Origin: Streptomyces sp. DvalAA-43
GTDB taxonomy: Bacteria; Actinomycetota; Actinomycetes; Streptomycetales; Streptomycetaceae
NCBI RefSeq assembly: GCF_900091725.1
Contig: NZ_FMBW01000044.1
Span: forward strand, 543,827 to 607,826
Length of the DNA: 64,000 nucleotides
Reading direction: 5' to 3'
In this document: positions 24,831 through 33,492 of the stretch, one piece after another
How positions within the stretch are numbered: the first letter of the stretch is position 1
Layout: the number at the start of each line of letters is the position of its first letter
Program-made: the position numbers and the translations under genes
Notes under the pieces: model-generated
Told to the model about the DNA's origin: nothing
Seen by the model: the letters and a program-made list of their open reading frames with translations, nothing else
Databases searched by the model: none

Positions 24831-26765
24831 TCAGTGCAGCCCGCCCACCCGACTGCCGTCCGTCAGCGTCCCGTTGAGCCGCGCCCGGTCGCCCGCCCTG
24901 GCCGGGACCGCGAGGAGGCGGCCGTCGGAGCGCCCCTCCACCCCGCCCGACGCGGTCAGCGAGGCGAACTGCTCGCTGCCCGCCGCCAGTACGTACCAGC
25001 GACCGCCCTGCGACTTCCACAGCACCCCGGCCAGCACCCGGGGGTCGCGCACCCCGCAGGCCGGGGAGTCCTCGGCCCTGGCGGCGACCGTCCCGGGCGG
25101 GCCGCCCGTCGCGACGTCCGGTGCCGACGGGGCCTGGAACTGGGCGAGGACCCGGCTCCCGGTACCCCGCCAGGTCTCCGCCCTGGTGCAGAGCCAGCGC
25201 GCGGACCCGTTGCCCTCGGGCAGCGGCTGTTCGGCGAACTGCCAGGAGTTCACCGACCGCACCCCGTGCGACCGCACCGCCGGGAGCAGACAGGCGGTCC
25301 GCGCCCAGCTGTCCCGCTCCGCCCGCCCCGCGACATCGTGCGGTGCGGACGGCGGGCCCGAGGTCAGCCGGGCGGGGGCCAGCTCGCCGAGGTCCGCCAT
25401 CAGCCGGACCGCCGGGCCCTCGTGGAGCTCGACCGCCTCCCAGGCACGGCAGTCGCGGGCCGTCACCGGGCTGGTCAGCGCGGCGGTCACCCCGTCGGGG
25501 CGGCGCTCCAGCGGCCGCGGCGCACCGTCCGGCGCCAGCAGGTCCCGCACCGCCACCGCGGTCACCCAGGGCGCGGTGAGATAGCGGATCCGGTCGCCCG
25601 CGCGTACCACGATCAGGGCGGCGGCCGACGCCTGGTCCGCGCCGTCGACCCGGGCGAAGTCCAGCGCGACGCCCTCGGCCCGGTCCGCGTCACGGGGCTC
25701 CGCGTACCGCACGACGCGCAGCCCGTCGTAGAACAGCACCACCGCGGCCCGGCCCACCTCGCCCGCGTACAGCAGCTGCGGCGCACCCATCGGAGGCCCG
25801 ATGGGGGTCTCCGGGGTGGTCGAGATGCGTGCCGCGCCGTCCGGGTGAGCCCAGACGGCGAGCGCGCGGCGCAGCAGCCCGGTGTCCCCGGCGCGGTCGC
25901 CCCGGGTGGGCCAGGCGGTGAAGTCGGTACGCGGCGAACTCCGCCAGAAATCCGCGGAGATCCGGCTCACCCTGTCCGGATCGAGGGCCTGCCGAACGGC
26001 GGCGTCATGGGCGTACGCCGAAGCGGACCGGGCGTCGCGCCCCCAGCCGTGGCCCGGCAGCCCCAGCAGCGCCCCGCACACCAGCAGCGCCGCGACGGCC
26101 GCCAGCGCCGCCTTCGCGTACTGCCGGCGGCGCAGCAGATCCGGCGGCCGGGCCTGGAGCGAGCAGGGGTCGAACTCCGGGGAGCCGAGGAGCGCGTACG
26201 GCGCCGGAACGCCCTCCGCCGCCGCGAGTGCCGCATGCGGGTCCGCGACCCCGGCGGCCGCGAGCACCCGGCGCACCTCCGCGTCGGTCAGCCCCTCCAG
26301 ACCGCGCAGGGCGTGGGCGGCGCGCGCCGGACCGGAGAGCGCCGACAGGGCGTTCTCCAGGGCGAGTCCGTCCGATCCGCCCGAGTGCGGGAACAGCCGC
26401 AGCCCCCAGACCAGTGGTAGCAACGACGGCCGGGCGCGGCCGAACCGGCGTGGCCGGCCCGCCGTCAGGGCCGCCCGCAGCACCCGCCCACGGGCCCGCG
26501 CGTAGGACGGATCCACCGTTGCCGCGCCGCCGGGCCCGCGCGGCCCCCGGACGCCGCCGCCTCCGTCTCCCACCCGGCGCCCGGCCAGCAGGCACCGCTG
26601 GGCCAGCGCGTGCGCCTTCAGCACCCGGCGGTGGCTGCCGAGGGACGGCGGCAGCACCAGATAGCCGAGCCGGACCAGCCGGGGATAGTGCTCGACGAGC
26701 GCCGCCCCGGCCTGCTCCCCGTCGGACGGGGCGGCTGCGGAAGGTACTTCTGGCAGTGGACGCAC
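24831..26765 (-). CDS. Single-pass membrane protein with a sigma-factor-like N-terminal domain
   Basis: 644 residues from GTG 26765. Residues about 22-65 (LVEHYPRLVRLGYLVLPPSLG) resemble the region-2 start of ECF sigma factors, and about 152-180 (LRGLEGLTDAEVRRVLAAAGV) resembles a region-4 helix pair; the important DNA-contact residues are not obvious. A membrane segment follows near 222-240 (AALAAVAALLVCGALLGLPGH), and about 400 residues without recognisable motifs lie outside. It may be a degenerate sigma factor turned into a membrane sensor. I know such proteins only as Streptomyces hypothetical proteins. No operon partner is obvious. Confidence 0.65.
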   Translation of the reverse strand: MRPLPEVPSAAAPSDGEQAGAALVEHYPRLVRLGYLVLPPSLGSHRRVLKAHALAQRCLLAGRRVGDGGGGVRGPRGPGGAATVDPSYARARGRVLRAALTAGRPRRFGRARPSLLPLVWGLRLFPHSGGSDGLALENALSALSGPARAAHALRGLEGLTDAEVRRVLAAAGVADPHAALAAAEGVPAPYALLGSPEFDPCSLQARPPDLLRRRQYAKAALAAVAALLVCGALLGLPGHGWGRDARSASAYAHDAAVRQALDPDRVSRISADFWRSSPRTDFTAWPTRGDRAGDTGLLRRALAVWAHPDGAARISTTPETPIGPPMGAPQLLYAGEVGRAAVVLFYDGLRVVRYAEPRDADRAEGVALDFARVDGADQASAAALIVVRAGDRIRYLTAPWVTAVAVRDLLAPDGAPRPLERRPDGVTAALTSPVTARDCRAWEAVELHEGPAVRLMADLGELAPARLTSGPPSAPHDVAGRAERDSWARTACLLPAVRSHGVRSVNSWQFAEQPLPEGNGSARWLCTRAETWRGTGSRVLAQFQAPSAPDVATGGPPGTVAARAEDSPACGVRDPRVLAGVLWKSQGGRWYVLAAGSEQFASLTASGGVEGRSDGRLLAVPARAGDRARLNGTLTDGSRVGGLH

Positions 26766-26836
26766 GTTCAGCAGAACGAGCGAATCATGGGATGGTCACC
26801 CCGGCCCGCCCGTGTGCTGCCCGACGGGGCGCCCCC

Positions 26837-29800
26837 TCACCGCAGTTCCCACCCGCTGAACCCGGCCGTGCCGCGCAGCCCGCTCCCGCCGTTCGTCGCG
26901 CTCATGAAGATCCCGACGTCCTGCGCCGCCGCCGCGCCCGGCACGGCGACCGTCGCCACCGTCCGCCAGCTCGCCCCGCCGTCGGTGGAACAGGAGCCCG
27001 TGCACCCGGCCCCGGACCGGACCAGCCGCAGCAGCACCGGGGCCCTGACCCCGGTGATCTGCCGGTAGGCGTCCAGGGTGCCGTCGCCGTTGGTGTCGTA
27101 CGAGAGCACCACACCGTTGGACGGCGTCACCGCCAGATTCAGGAACCCGGCGGAGCCCGGCGTCCCGAGGCCGTTGCGCACCACGATCCCCGCACGCGCC
27201 CAGCCCCCGGTGTTCTCCTGCGCGTCGACCCGCACGGTCACCTCCGCCCCGTCGGTCCACGCCCCCGCCCGGTACGCGGTGCCGAACTGGCTGGTGCCCT
27301 TCCACAGGTCCTGGCCCGCCCCGTTGATCGCGAACCGCCCGTCCAGCTGCCCGAAGACCGCCGCGTTCGCCGTATAGGTGTGCCAGCCCGGCTCCAGCGG
27401 CGCCGCCAGGTACACCGCGCCGCGCCGCAGATCGGTCACCCGGTCCTCGCCGCGCGGCCCGTACGCGGTGCTCAGCCCGTACGGCATCGGCACCAGCGGA
27501 GTGGTCAGCGGTGCGGACGGGGCCGTGACCCGCCAGCCCACCGAGCCGGAGCCGCCCGCCGCGACCTCGTCGAGGAAGGCGGGGCCCGTCGCGGTGGCGT
27601 CGAGGCCGGTGAGCGCGAAGTCGATCCGGCCGGTGGGGCGCAGGCCGTTCAGATTGCGGAAGGCGGCCGTCACCGTGCCGGTGCTGGCCGGGGCGAACAC
27701 CACCGGATCGGCCGTGACCGTGACGGTGCCCTGGTAGGGGGCGGTGGACAGGGTGTCGAAGACGCGCCGCGCCGTGCGGTGGGCATCGCCCGTCGCCCGT
27801 ACCGGAAGGCTGTCGGTCCGGCGGGTCCACTCCTCCTCGCCCGGGTACCAGTCGAACGGCCTCGCGGCCCGGCCCGCCACCAGCGCGTCGGTCAGCTCGT
27901 CCAAGTACGCCTGCCACTGCGGGAGATGGAGCTGCCCCATCAACCCCTGCCAGTCGCGGTTGGCGTAGTTGCTGAGGTCGTCGGCGGCCGTCCGGTCCGC
28001 CCAGGTGGTGATCAGGGTGCGCGCCGTCCACTCCAGCCGCCCCGCCTCCGCCGGGCTCGTCGCCAGCCGTTTGGCGTCCTCCAGCCACGGCCCCAGCAGG
28101 AAGGACCGGTGGCACCCCGACACCGTGTCCGTCAGCCGCATCAGCTTCAGCCAGAGCGCGGCGAGCTCCCGGAACCTGGCCACGTCCCGGTCGGCCTGGG
28201 CGGCCCGCAGCTGCGGCAGCAGCATCCGGGAGCGGTCGGCGAGCGCCTGCCGGGCCAGATCGGTGAGGTCGTGGCGGTAGGCGTCCGAGTCGCGCAGGGA
28301 CGGGCGCACGTCGAGGAGCGCCGCGAACGCCCGGTCGAAACCGGCCGGGTCGAAGGCGGTGTTGACGGACGCGGCGATATTGGGGCGACGGGAGAAGAGC
28401 GAGTCGACGGGGCGGCCGTCGGTGCTCGTCAGCCGGTACGCCGTGGCGGCCAGCGCGGCGAAGGCCGCCTGTGCCGAGCGGTCGCGGCCGCCGTACCGGA
28501 ACGTCGGGTACGCCCGGAACCACGCCTCCCGGTCGATCTTCTCGGTCCGCCAGGCCAGCTCGCCGAACAGCTCGAACGCCGCCGGATCGCGCTCCGCCGC
28601 CTCCGGCATGTACGCCGTGCCGGCCAGGGCGCTGCCCGGTCTGTCGCGCCAGGCCGTGAACTTCTCCGTCCAGCGGTCGGTATTGGCCCCGATCGTCGTA
28701 CGGCCGCCGAAGTTCGGGATGGTGCCGAAGGCGTACGGCGCCCCGCCCCAGTCCTTCTCCCGGTCGGTGACGGTGTCCAGGTCGGAGAGGCCGTCCACGA
28801 TCAGGATCCGGTCGGTGTCGATCGCCTCCAGCAGCGCCGGCCGGGGGTTGGCCTGCCAGCCGAGGATCACCCAGGTCGCGCCCGGGTGCGCGGTGTGCAG
28901 GGCCGATTCGACGGCGCGGGCGGCGTCCGGCACCGGGACGTCACCGGCGGTGCCGCCCTCGTGCAGCAGATCCATCTTGAAGTGGTCCGCCGGACCGAAC
29001 AGCTCCTCCTGGTGCCGGTAGAAGGCGGCGGCCATCTCGGCGAAGACGGGGGTGCGCGGGTCGAGCCAGTCGGGCCTGCGCAGCCCGTTCCAGGTGCCCT
29101 GCGGGACGGTACGGGCCCCCGGATTGCGGTCCGTGAAGCCGTCCGGGACCGTGCCGAAGTAGCCGGGGAGGACCGGTGCCATGCCCAGCTCCCGCATCCG
29201 GTCGGTGATCCGCCGGCCCAGGGCGGCGCGCCGGCCGATCAGCCCGGGAGAGAGCGGGCCGCCGTATCCGCTCATGTTCTGGAGCAGCCACCACGGCTGG
29301 TGGGAGGGGGCGGGCAGCCAGGCGCGGGCCTCGTCGTCGGTGTAGCCGAAGTCCTGGAGCAGCCGGTGGTAGACCGCCTCCTGCCCGGCGGTGACCAGGA
29401 CTTCGTTGCAGCCGTGCAGGGCCAGGACGTCGATCAGCCGCTCCCAGCGCGGCCAGTCGGCGTACGGGGCGGTGTAGCCGTCATGGGTGTCGTTGAGGGC
29501 GAACCGGTGCGCCACCGTCGCGGAGCGCTCGACGGGGGTGCGCGGGGCGGGCAGCCGACGGGGCAGTCCGGTACGGCTGCCGGCCCACGAAATGACCGCG
29601 TCGCAGGTGTACTTGAGGTACCAGTGCGCCCCCGTCAGGGCGGCGCCCGGCGTGGTGGCGGCGAGCTCGATCCGCCCGGTGGTGCCGGTGACCCGGAAGC
29701 GGTCCGGCGCGCCGTCGCCCCGGGGGAGGGCGCGGAGCCGGAACTGGTCCGCGTGGTCCGGCAGCAGCCGGCGCAGTGCCTCGTGCGCGGCCGCGAGGTC

Positions 29801-29944
29801 CGGGGCCGGAGCGGCGGCCGGAGGAGCGGCGTGCGCGGGGGTGGCGGCGCCGACCACCGCGGCGGCGCCGACGGCTCCGGCGGTGCCCAGCAGCGTACGT
29901 CTCGTCGGCCGGGAGGAGCCGAAGGGCAGGGAGGGTTCCGTCAT
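26837..29944 (-). CDS. Tat-exported alpha-N-acetylglucosaminidase (GH89)
   Basis: 1035 residues. The N-terminus has a twin-arginine signal (RPTRRTLLGTAG, then AAAVVGAATPAHA). The body follows the human NAGLU order: an N-terminal domain (VTGTTGRIELAATTPGAALTGAHWYLKY), the GH89 barrel (RFALNDTHDGYTAPYADWPRWERLIDVLALHG, NMSGYGGPLSP, GYFGTVPDGF, FKMDLLHEGG) and a helical C-terminal domain. About 300 further residues form an NEW3-like domain and a lectin-like module ending FSGWELR. It removes terminal alpha-linked GlcNAc from glycans outside the cell. GAGGAG precedes the ATG. Confidence 0.88.
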   Translation of the reverse strand: MTEPSLPFGSSRPTRRTLLGTAGAVGAAAVVGAATPAHAAPPAAAPAPDLAAAHEALRRLLPDHADQFRLRALPRGDGAPDRFRVTGTTGRIELAATTPGAALTGAHWYLKYTCDAVISWAGSRTGLPRRLPAPRTPVERSATVAHRFALNDTHDGYTAPYADWPRWERLIDVLALHGCNEVLVTAGQEAVYHRLLQDFGYTDDEARAWLPAPSHQPWWLLQNMSGYGGPLSPGLIGRRAALGRRITDRMRELGMAPVLPGYFGTVPDGFTDRNPGARTVPQGTWNGLRRPDWLDPRTPVFAEMAAAFYRHQEELFGPADHFKMDLLHEGGTAGDVPVPDAARAVESALHTAHPGATWVILGWQANPRPALLEAIDTDRILIVDGLSDLDTVTDREKDWGGAPYAFGTIPNFGGRTTIGANTDRWTEKFTAWRDRPGSALAGTAYMPEAAERDPAAFELFGELAWRTEKIDREAWFRAYPTFRYGGRDRSAQAAFAALAATAYRLTSTDGRPVDSLFSRRPNIAASVNTAFDPAGFDRAFAALLDVRPSLRDSDAYRHDLTDLARQALADRSRMLLPQLRAAQADRDVARFRELAALWLKLMRLTDTVSGCHRSFLLGPWLEDAKRLATSPAEAGRLEWTARTLITTWADRTAADDLSNYANRDWQGLMGQLHLPQWQAYLDELTDALVAGRAARPFDWYPGEEEWTRRTDSLPVRATGDAHRTARRVFDTLSTAPYQGTVTVTADPVVFAPASTGTVTAAFRNLNGLRPTGRIDFALTGLDATATGPAFLDEVAAGGSGSVGWRVTAPSAPLTTPLVPMPYGLSTAYGPRGEDRVTDLRRGAVYLAAPLEPGWHTYTANAAVFGQLDGRFAINGAGQDLWKGTSQFGTAYRAGAWTDGAEVTVRVDAQENTGGWARAGIVVRNGLGTPGSAGFLNLAVTPSNGVVLSYDTNGDGTLDAYRQITGVRAPVLLRLVRSGAGCTGSCSTDGGASWRTVATVAVPGAAAAQDVGIFMSATNGGSGLRGTAGFSGWELR

Positions 29945-30104
29945 GATCCGCACTCCTCGGTGTTGTTCATGGTGGTGCATGCGACAACAAGTGCGTGCGG
30001 TGCGCACGCTAATGACGGGTGAGGGGGCGGGCAATGGGGCGTTCGGCGGTTCGTTCCGATCCAGCCGTTCGGCCGTCACACCGGTGCGGCCGGGCGTCCG
30101 GCCG

Positions 30105-30656
30105 TCAGGCGAAGGCGGCGAGCCGGGGATCGAGCGGCGCCCCGGTCATCCGGTTGGCCAGCGTCGACATCGTGTACGTGCCGATGCCCAGGACCACTTC
30201 CAGCGCGTTGCGGGCGGTGTATCCGTGCCCCAGGAACGCCCGGAGCGTGGCGTCGTCCACGGCGCCGGCCGTCGCGAGCACGGCCAGGGTGAACTCCCGT
30301 ACCGCCTCCAGCCGTTCGTCCGCCAGGGGCCGCCGCTCGCGCAGCGCCGCGATCAGTTCGGGCTCCGCGCCGAGCGCGGTGAGCTTCGCCGTGTGCATCG
30401 CCACGCAGACGTGGCAGTCGTTGCGGGTGGCCATCGTCATGATCAGGACCTCGCGGGAGAGCGGGTCGAGGGTGGTGGACTCGAAGACGGCGCTCGCCCT
30501 CAGGAAGCCGTCGAGCAGTTCCGGCGAGGTGGCGAGCCGGGCGACGGCGGGAGGCAGATGGCCCTGCTTCCTCGTCACCGCCTCCATGGTGCGGCGGGCG
30601 GCGGCGGAGGCGGATTCGAGGGTGTGGTCGGGGAAGGCGGACGTGGGCATGGGCAT
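30105..30656 (-). CDS. Carboxymuconolactone decarboxylase/AhpD-like protein
   Basis: 183 residues. The AhpD-type redox motif CHVCVAMHTAKL is near residue 80, with the family's RNDCHVC lead-in and a second core repeat at NALEVVLGIGTYT. AhpD-like proteins reduce peroxiredoxin or organic peroxides through the CxxC pair and the following His. Two ATG codons lie in tandem (30656 and 30650); GAGAGG upstream favours 30656. It diverges from a MarR gene, a usual pairing for thiol or peroxide sensing. Confidence 0.85.
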   Translation of the reverse strand: MPMPTSAFPDHTLESASAAARRTMEAVTRKQGHLPPAVARLATSPELLDGFLRASAVFESTTLDPLSREVLIMTMATRNDCHVCVAMHTAKLTALGAEPELIAALRERRPLADERLEAVREFTLAVLATAGAVDDATLRAFLGHGYTARNALEVVLGIGTYTMSTLANRMTGAPLDPRLAAFA

Positions 30657-30737
30657 GGCTGACCTCTCGGACGGGTGCGCACGCTAAAATAGACAACGTG
30701 ATTGACGAAAAGGTAAACCAGGTTGTCGAGTTCCGCA
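30657..30737. promoter_or_regulatory. Divergent promoter region of the AhpD-like and MarR genes
   Basis: This AT-rich 81-bp gap contains GACAAC (30692-30697) and its inverse GTTGTC (30722-30727), a -10-like TAAAAT at 30685-30690 (TATTTT on the other strand) and ATTGAC at 30701. The inverted hexamers could be MarR half-sites. Their 24-base separation is long, so the operator may be an inner sequence. Confidence 0.4.
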
Positions 30738-31229
30738 ATGGCTGAGCGGCGGGGAGGAGCAGCGCGGGAGGACGGGGCGGGCTTCGAGCTGCCCCTCCTG
30801 CTGTTCGCCGGATTCCGGTCGCTCATCGACGAGTTGCACCGCGACCTGGCCGAACAGGGCCATGCCGACGTCCGCCCCGCGTACGGCTACGCGCTTCAGG
30901 CCGTCGGCCGCGACGGGGCGACCGCCAGCGAGATCGGCCGACGGCTCGGGGTCTCCAAGCAGGCGGCCGGCAAGACCGTGGAGAAGCTCGAAGGGCTCGG
31001 CTACGTGGAGCGCGTCGACGATCCCCGGGACGGCCGGCGCAAGCTGGTCCGGCTGACCGCGCGGGGCGTCGACGTCCTGGTCAGATCGGCCGAGGGGTTC
31101 GACCGGCTGCGGGCCCGCTGGGCCGAGGCGCTCGGCGCCGACCGGGTGCGCGCGATGGAGGACGATCTGCGCGCGATGGTGCCCGCCGACGCGCTCCGGC
31201 TCGACGCGCCGGGCTGGTTCAACGACTGA
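30738..31229 (+). CDS. MarR-family transcriptional regulator
   Basis: 163 residues from ATG 30738. The winged helix is typical: TASEIGRRLGVSKQAAGKTVEKLEGLGYVERVDDPRDGRRKLVRLT. No cysteine is visible in the domain, so ligand control or another mechanism rather than thiol oxidation is likely. It is divergent to the AhpD-like gene and probably represses it and itself. A TTG start five codons upstream is possible. Confidence 0.88.
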   Translation: MAERRGGAAREDGAGFELPLLLFAGFRSLIDELHRDLAEQGHADVRPAYGYALQAVGRDGATASEIGRRLGVSKQAAGKTVEKLEGLGYVERVDDPRDGRRKLVRLTARGVDVLVRSAEGFDRLRARWAEALGADRVRAMEDDLRAMVPADALRLDAPGWFND

Positions 31230-31271
31230 GACGGCCGCGGGCCCGGACCCGGTGGACGACGGACCGGTACG

Positions 31272-31299
31272 GGCGGGGCGCCGGTCGCGGCGCCCCGCC
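31272..31299. terminator. Perfect 12-bp terminator hairpin
   Basis: GGCGGGGCGCCG (31272-31283) and CGGCGCCCCGCC (31288-31299) with loop GTCG, between the convergent MarR and response-regulator genes. Confidence 0.8.
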
Positions 31300-31310
31300 G
31301 TGCGGGCCGC

Positions 31311-31958
31311 TCAGCCCCGGTCCAGATAGGCGAGCACCGCGAGGACGCGACGGTTGTCGTCGTCGGACGGCGGCAGGGCGAGCTTCGCGAATATGTTGGA
31401 CGTGTGCTTGGCCACGGCCCGTTCGGTGATCACCATCTGCGAGGCGATCGCCGCGTTCGAACGGCCCTGGGCCATCAGCTCCATGACCTCCAGTTCGCGC
31501 GGGGTGAGCATGCCCATCGGCTTGTCCTGCGACCGCCGCGTCAGCAGCTGCGAGATGACCTGCGGGTCCATCGCGGTGCCGCCCGCCGCGACCCGGCGCA
31601 CCGCGTCGACGAACTGGTCGGCGTCGAAGACCCGGTCCTTGAGCAGATAGCCGATGCCCCCGTTGCCGTCCGCCAGCAGCTCGCGGGCGTACAACTGCTC
31701 CACATGCTGCGAGAGCACGAGCACCGGCAGCCCCGGCTTGGCCCGCCGGGCCGCCAGCGCGCACTGCAGGCCTTCGTCCGTGTGGGACGGCGGCAGCCGG
31801 ACGTCGACGACGGCGACGTCCGGCTCCGACTCGGCGAAGGCGCGGGTCAGCTCGGGCCCGGTCTCGACGGCTGCCGCGATCTCGAACCCGTACGCCTCCA
31901 GCAGACGGACCAGCCCGTCGCGCAGCAGGAAGAGATCTTCGGCTAGGACAACTCGCAA
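31311..31958 (-). CDS. NarL/LuxR-type response regulator, TTG start
   Basis: 215 residues. The receiver domain has the acidic pair in VLAEDLFLL, the phosphorylated Asp in VAVVDVRLPP and the conserved Lys in YLLKDRV; the LuxR helix-turn-helix is LTPRELEVMELMAQGRSNAAIASQMV...VAKHTSNIF. The only start that fits the receiver is TTG at 31958, with GGAG five bases upstream inside the kinase gene. It overlaps the 3' end of that gene by 16 bases, so translation is coupled. It is the output partner of the adjacent kinase. Confidence 0.9.
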   Translation of the reverse strand: MRVVLAEDLFLLRDGLVRLLEAYGFEIAAAVETGPELTRAFAESEPDVAVVDVRLPPSHTDEGLQCALAARRAKPGLPVLVLSQHVEQLYARELLADGNGGIGYLLKDRVFDADQFVDAVRRVAAGGTAMDPQVISQLLTRRSQDKPMGMLTPRELEVMELMAQGRSNAAIASQMVITERAVAKHTSNIFAKLALPPSDDDNRRVLAVLAYLDRG

Positions 31959-33211
31959 GGGATCTCCATGGTCACCATGGTGGGACCGCCCGCGGGGCTG
32001 CTGACGGCCATGATGCCGTCGAATGTACCGAGTCGGCGTTCGATTCCGCTCAGTCCGGAGCCGCCGCCGACCGACGCACCACCCCTGCCGTTGTCGGTGA
32101 CGGAGATGCGCAGCGTGGCGTTCTCGTGGTGGATGTCCACCCAGACGCGGTCCGCCCCCGCGTGCTTGGCGGCGTTCGTCAGCGTCTCGCTCACCGCGAA
32201 GTACGCCGCCGACTCCACCGCGGCGTCCATGCGGCCGCCCAGCTCCGCCTCGACCTCCGACTCGAAGGGCAGCCGCAGCGCCAGCGCCCGGACCGCGTCG
32301 CCGAGCCCGCGCTCGGCGAGGACCGGCGGATGGATGCCCCGGACCAGGTCGCGCAGCTCCGTCAGCGCCTCCGCGGACGACTCCCGGGCCATCGCCAGGA
32401 GCTTCTTCGCCTGCGCCGGGTCCTTCTCGATCAGCGCCTCCACCGTGCCCAGATTCATGCCCATCGCGACCAGCCGGGCCTGCGCACCGTCGTGCAGATC
32501 GCGTTCGATGCGCCGCAGTTCGGAGGCGGCGGTGTCCACGGCCTCGTGCCGGGTCTCGGTCAGCCGGTCGATCCGCCGCGCCAGCGCCTCCTCCTGGGTG
32601 GGGGCCAGCATCGCGCGGACGATCACGAAGTGCAGCCGGAGCAGCCGCTCGCCGAACAGCACACCGGTCGTGAACAGCACCGCACCGAGCGCGGCGGCGG
32701 CCAGCCCCGTCGCCTGGCTGGAGACCGGGACGAAGCCGTACCAGTAGCGGTCGTCGGTGAAGACCCGCCACAGGCCCGCCGCCAGGACGAGCCCCTCCAG
32801 CGCGTACAGGAGCAGCGCGGACGGCAGGCTCGACGTCACATAGCCGACCGTCATGTCGACCAGCAGCCACCGCAGATCGCGCCAGGTCGCCGGGTCCTTC
32901 AGCATCAGCGTGGTCCGCTCCACCTGCCCGGTGAACCCGGTGCGCACATCCTTCGGGAAGGGGCGGTACGGGACCGGTACGCGGATGCCGGACCAGGTGA
33001 CCGCGAGCAGCCGCCGCTGGTTGGCGTGCTTGCGGACCAGCTCCAGCACATAGGGGGTGGTGACCAGTCCGATGCCCAGCGGGATGAAGACGATCGAGAG
33101 CACGGCCCATACGAAGAGGGTGATCGAACCGGCCAAGGTCGCGATCGACACCACGAAGCCGCGCCCGGCCGCCAGCAGCGCGCCGCGTATGCGTCCCTTT
33201 TCCGAGTTCAT
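31943..33211 (-). CDS. Sensor histidine kinase, HisKA_3/NarL class
   Basis: 422 residues. The N-terminal half has two pairs of membrane segments (IATLAGSITLFVWAVLSIVFI and later LLLYALEGLVLAAGL, AAAALGAVLFTTGVLF) of the Streptomyces sensor-domain type. The phosphoacceptor is in ERDLHDGAQARLVAMGMNLG and the ATP-binding N, G boxes are SETLTNAAKHAGA and VTDNGRGG...SGLSGIERRL. It diverges from an MMPL transporter gene 281 bases away, which suggests that it senses a membrane or lipid signal and controls export. The signal itself is unknown. Confidence 0.9.
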   Translation of the reverse strand: MNSEKGRIRGALLAAGRGFVVSIATLAGSITLFVWAVLSIVFIPLGIGLVTTPYVLELVRKHANQRRLLAVTWSGIRVPVPYRPFPKDVRTGFTGQVERTTLMLKDPATWRDLRWLLVDMTVGYVTSSLPSALLLYALEGLVLAAGLWRVFTDDRYWYGFVPVSSQATGLAAAALGAVLFTTGVLFGERLLRLHFVIVRAMLAPTQEEALARRIDRLTETRHEAVDTAASELRRIERDLHDGAQARLVAMGMNLGTVEALIEKDPAQAKKLLAMARESSAEALTELRDLVRGIHPPVLAERGLGDAVRALALRLPFESEVEAELGGRMDAAVESAAYFAVSETLTNAAKHAGADRVWVDIHHENATLRISVTDNGRGGASVGGGSGLSGIERRLGTFDGIMAVSSPAGGPTMVTMEIPCELS

Positions 33212-33492
33212 TCCGGTCCGTCTCCCCTCGCCGGGCCCTCGTGCCGGGCCCGTTCCGCAGACAGTCTCACCCGGCGGCGGCCCCGGGCGTCAGCCGGTTC
33301 GCCACCCGGGCGGGGTGTACCCAGCACCACCCCGGCGAACTGGCCCCAGGGCTCCGGGAGAGGGGGCCGAGGCGGCTGGGGCGGGCGGCTCCCCGTTCCT
33401 AGATTCATCGGTGTCCGGCGGCGGCGCGTCCGGCGCCGCATTTCTTCCGACCACATCTGACTTCTGTCTGAACTTCTGGGGGCGAACACGCC

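Noticed and set aside
26228..30022. A plus-strand open frame of about 1260 codons
   Set aside because: It is antisense to the GH89 gene and membrane-protein gene, with Arg/Gly-rich composition and no motif.
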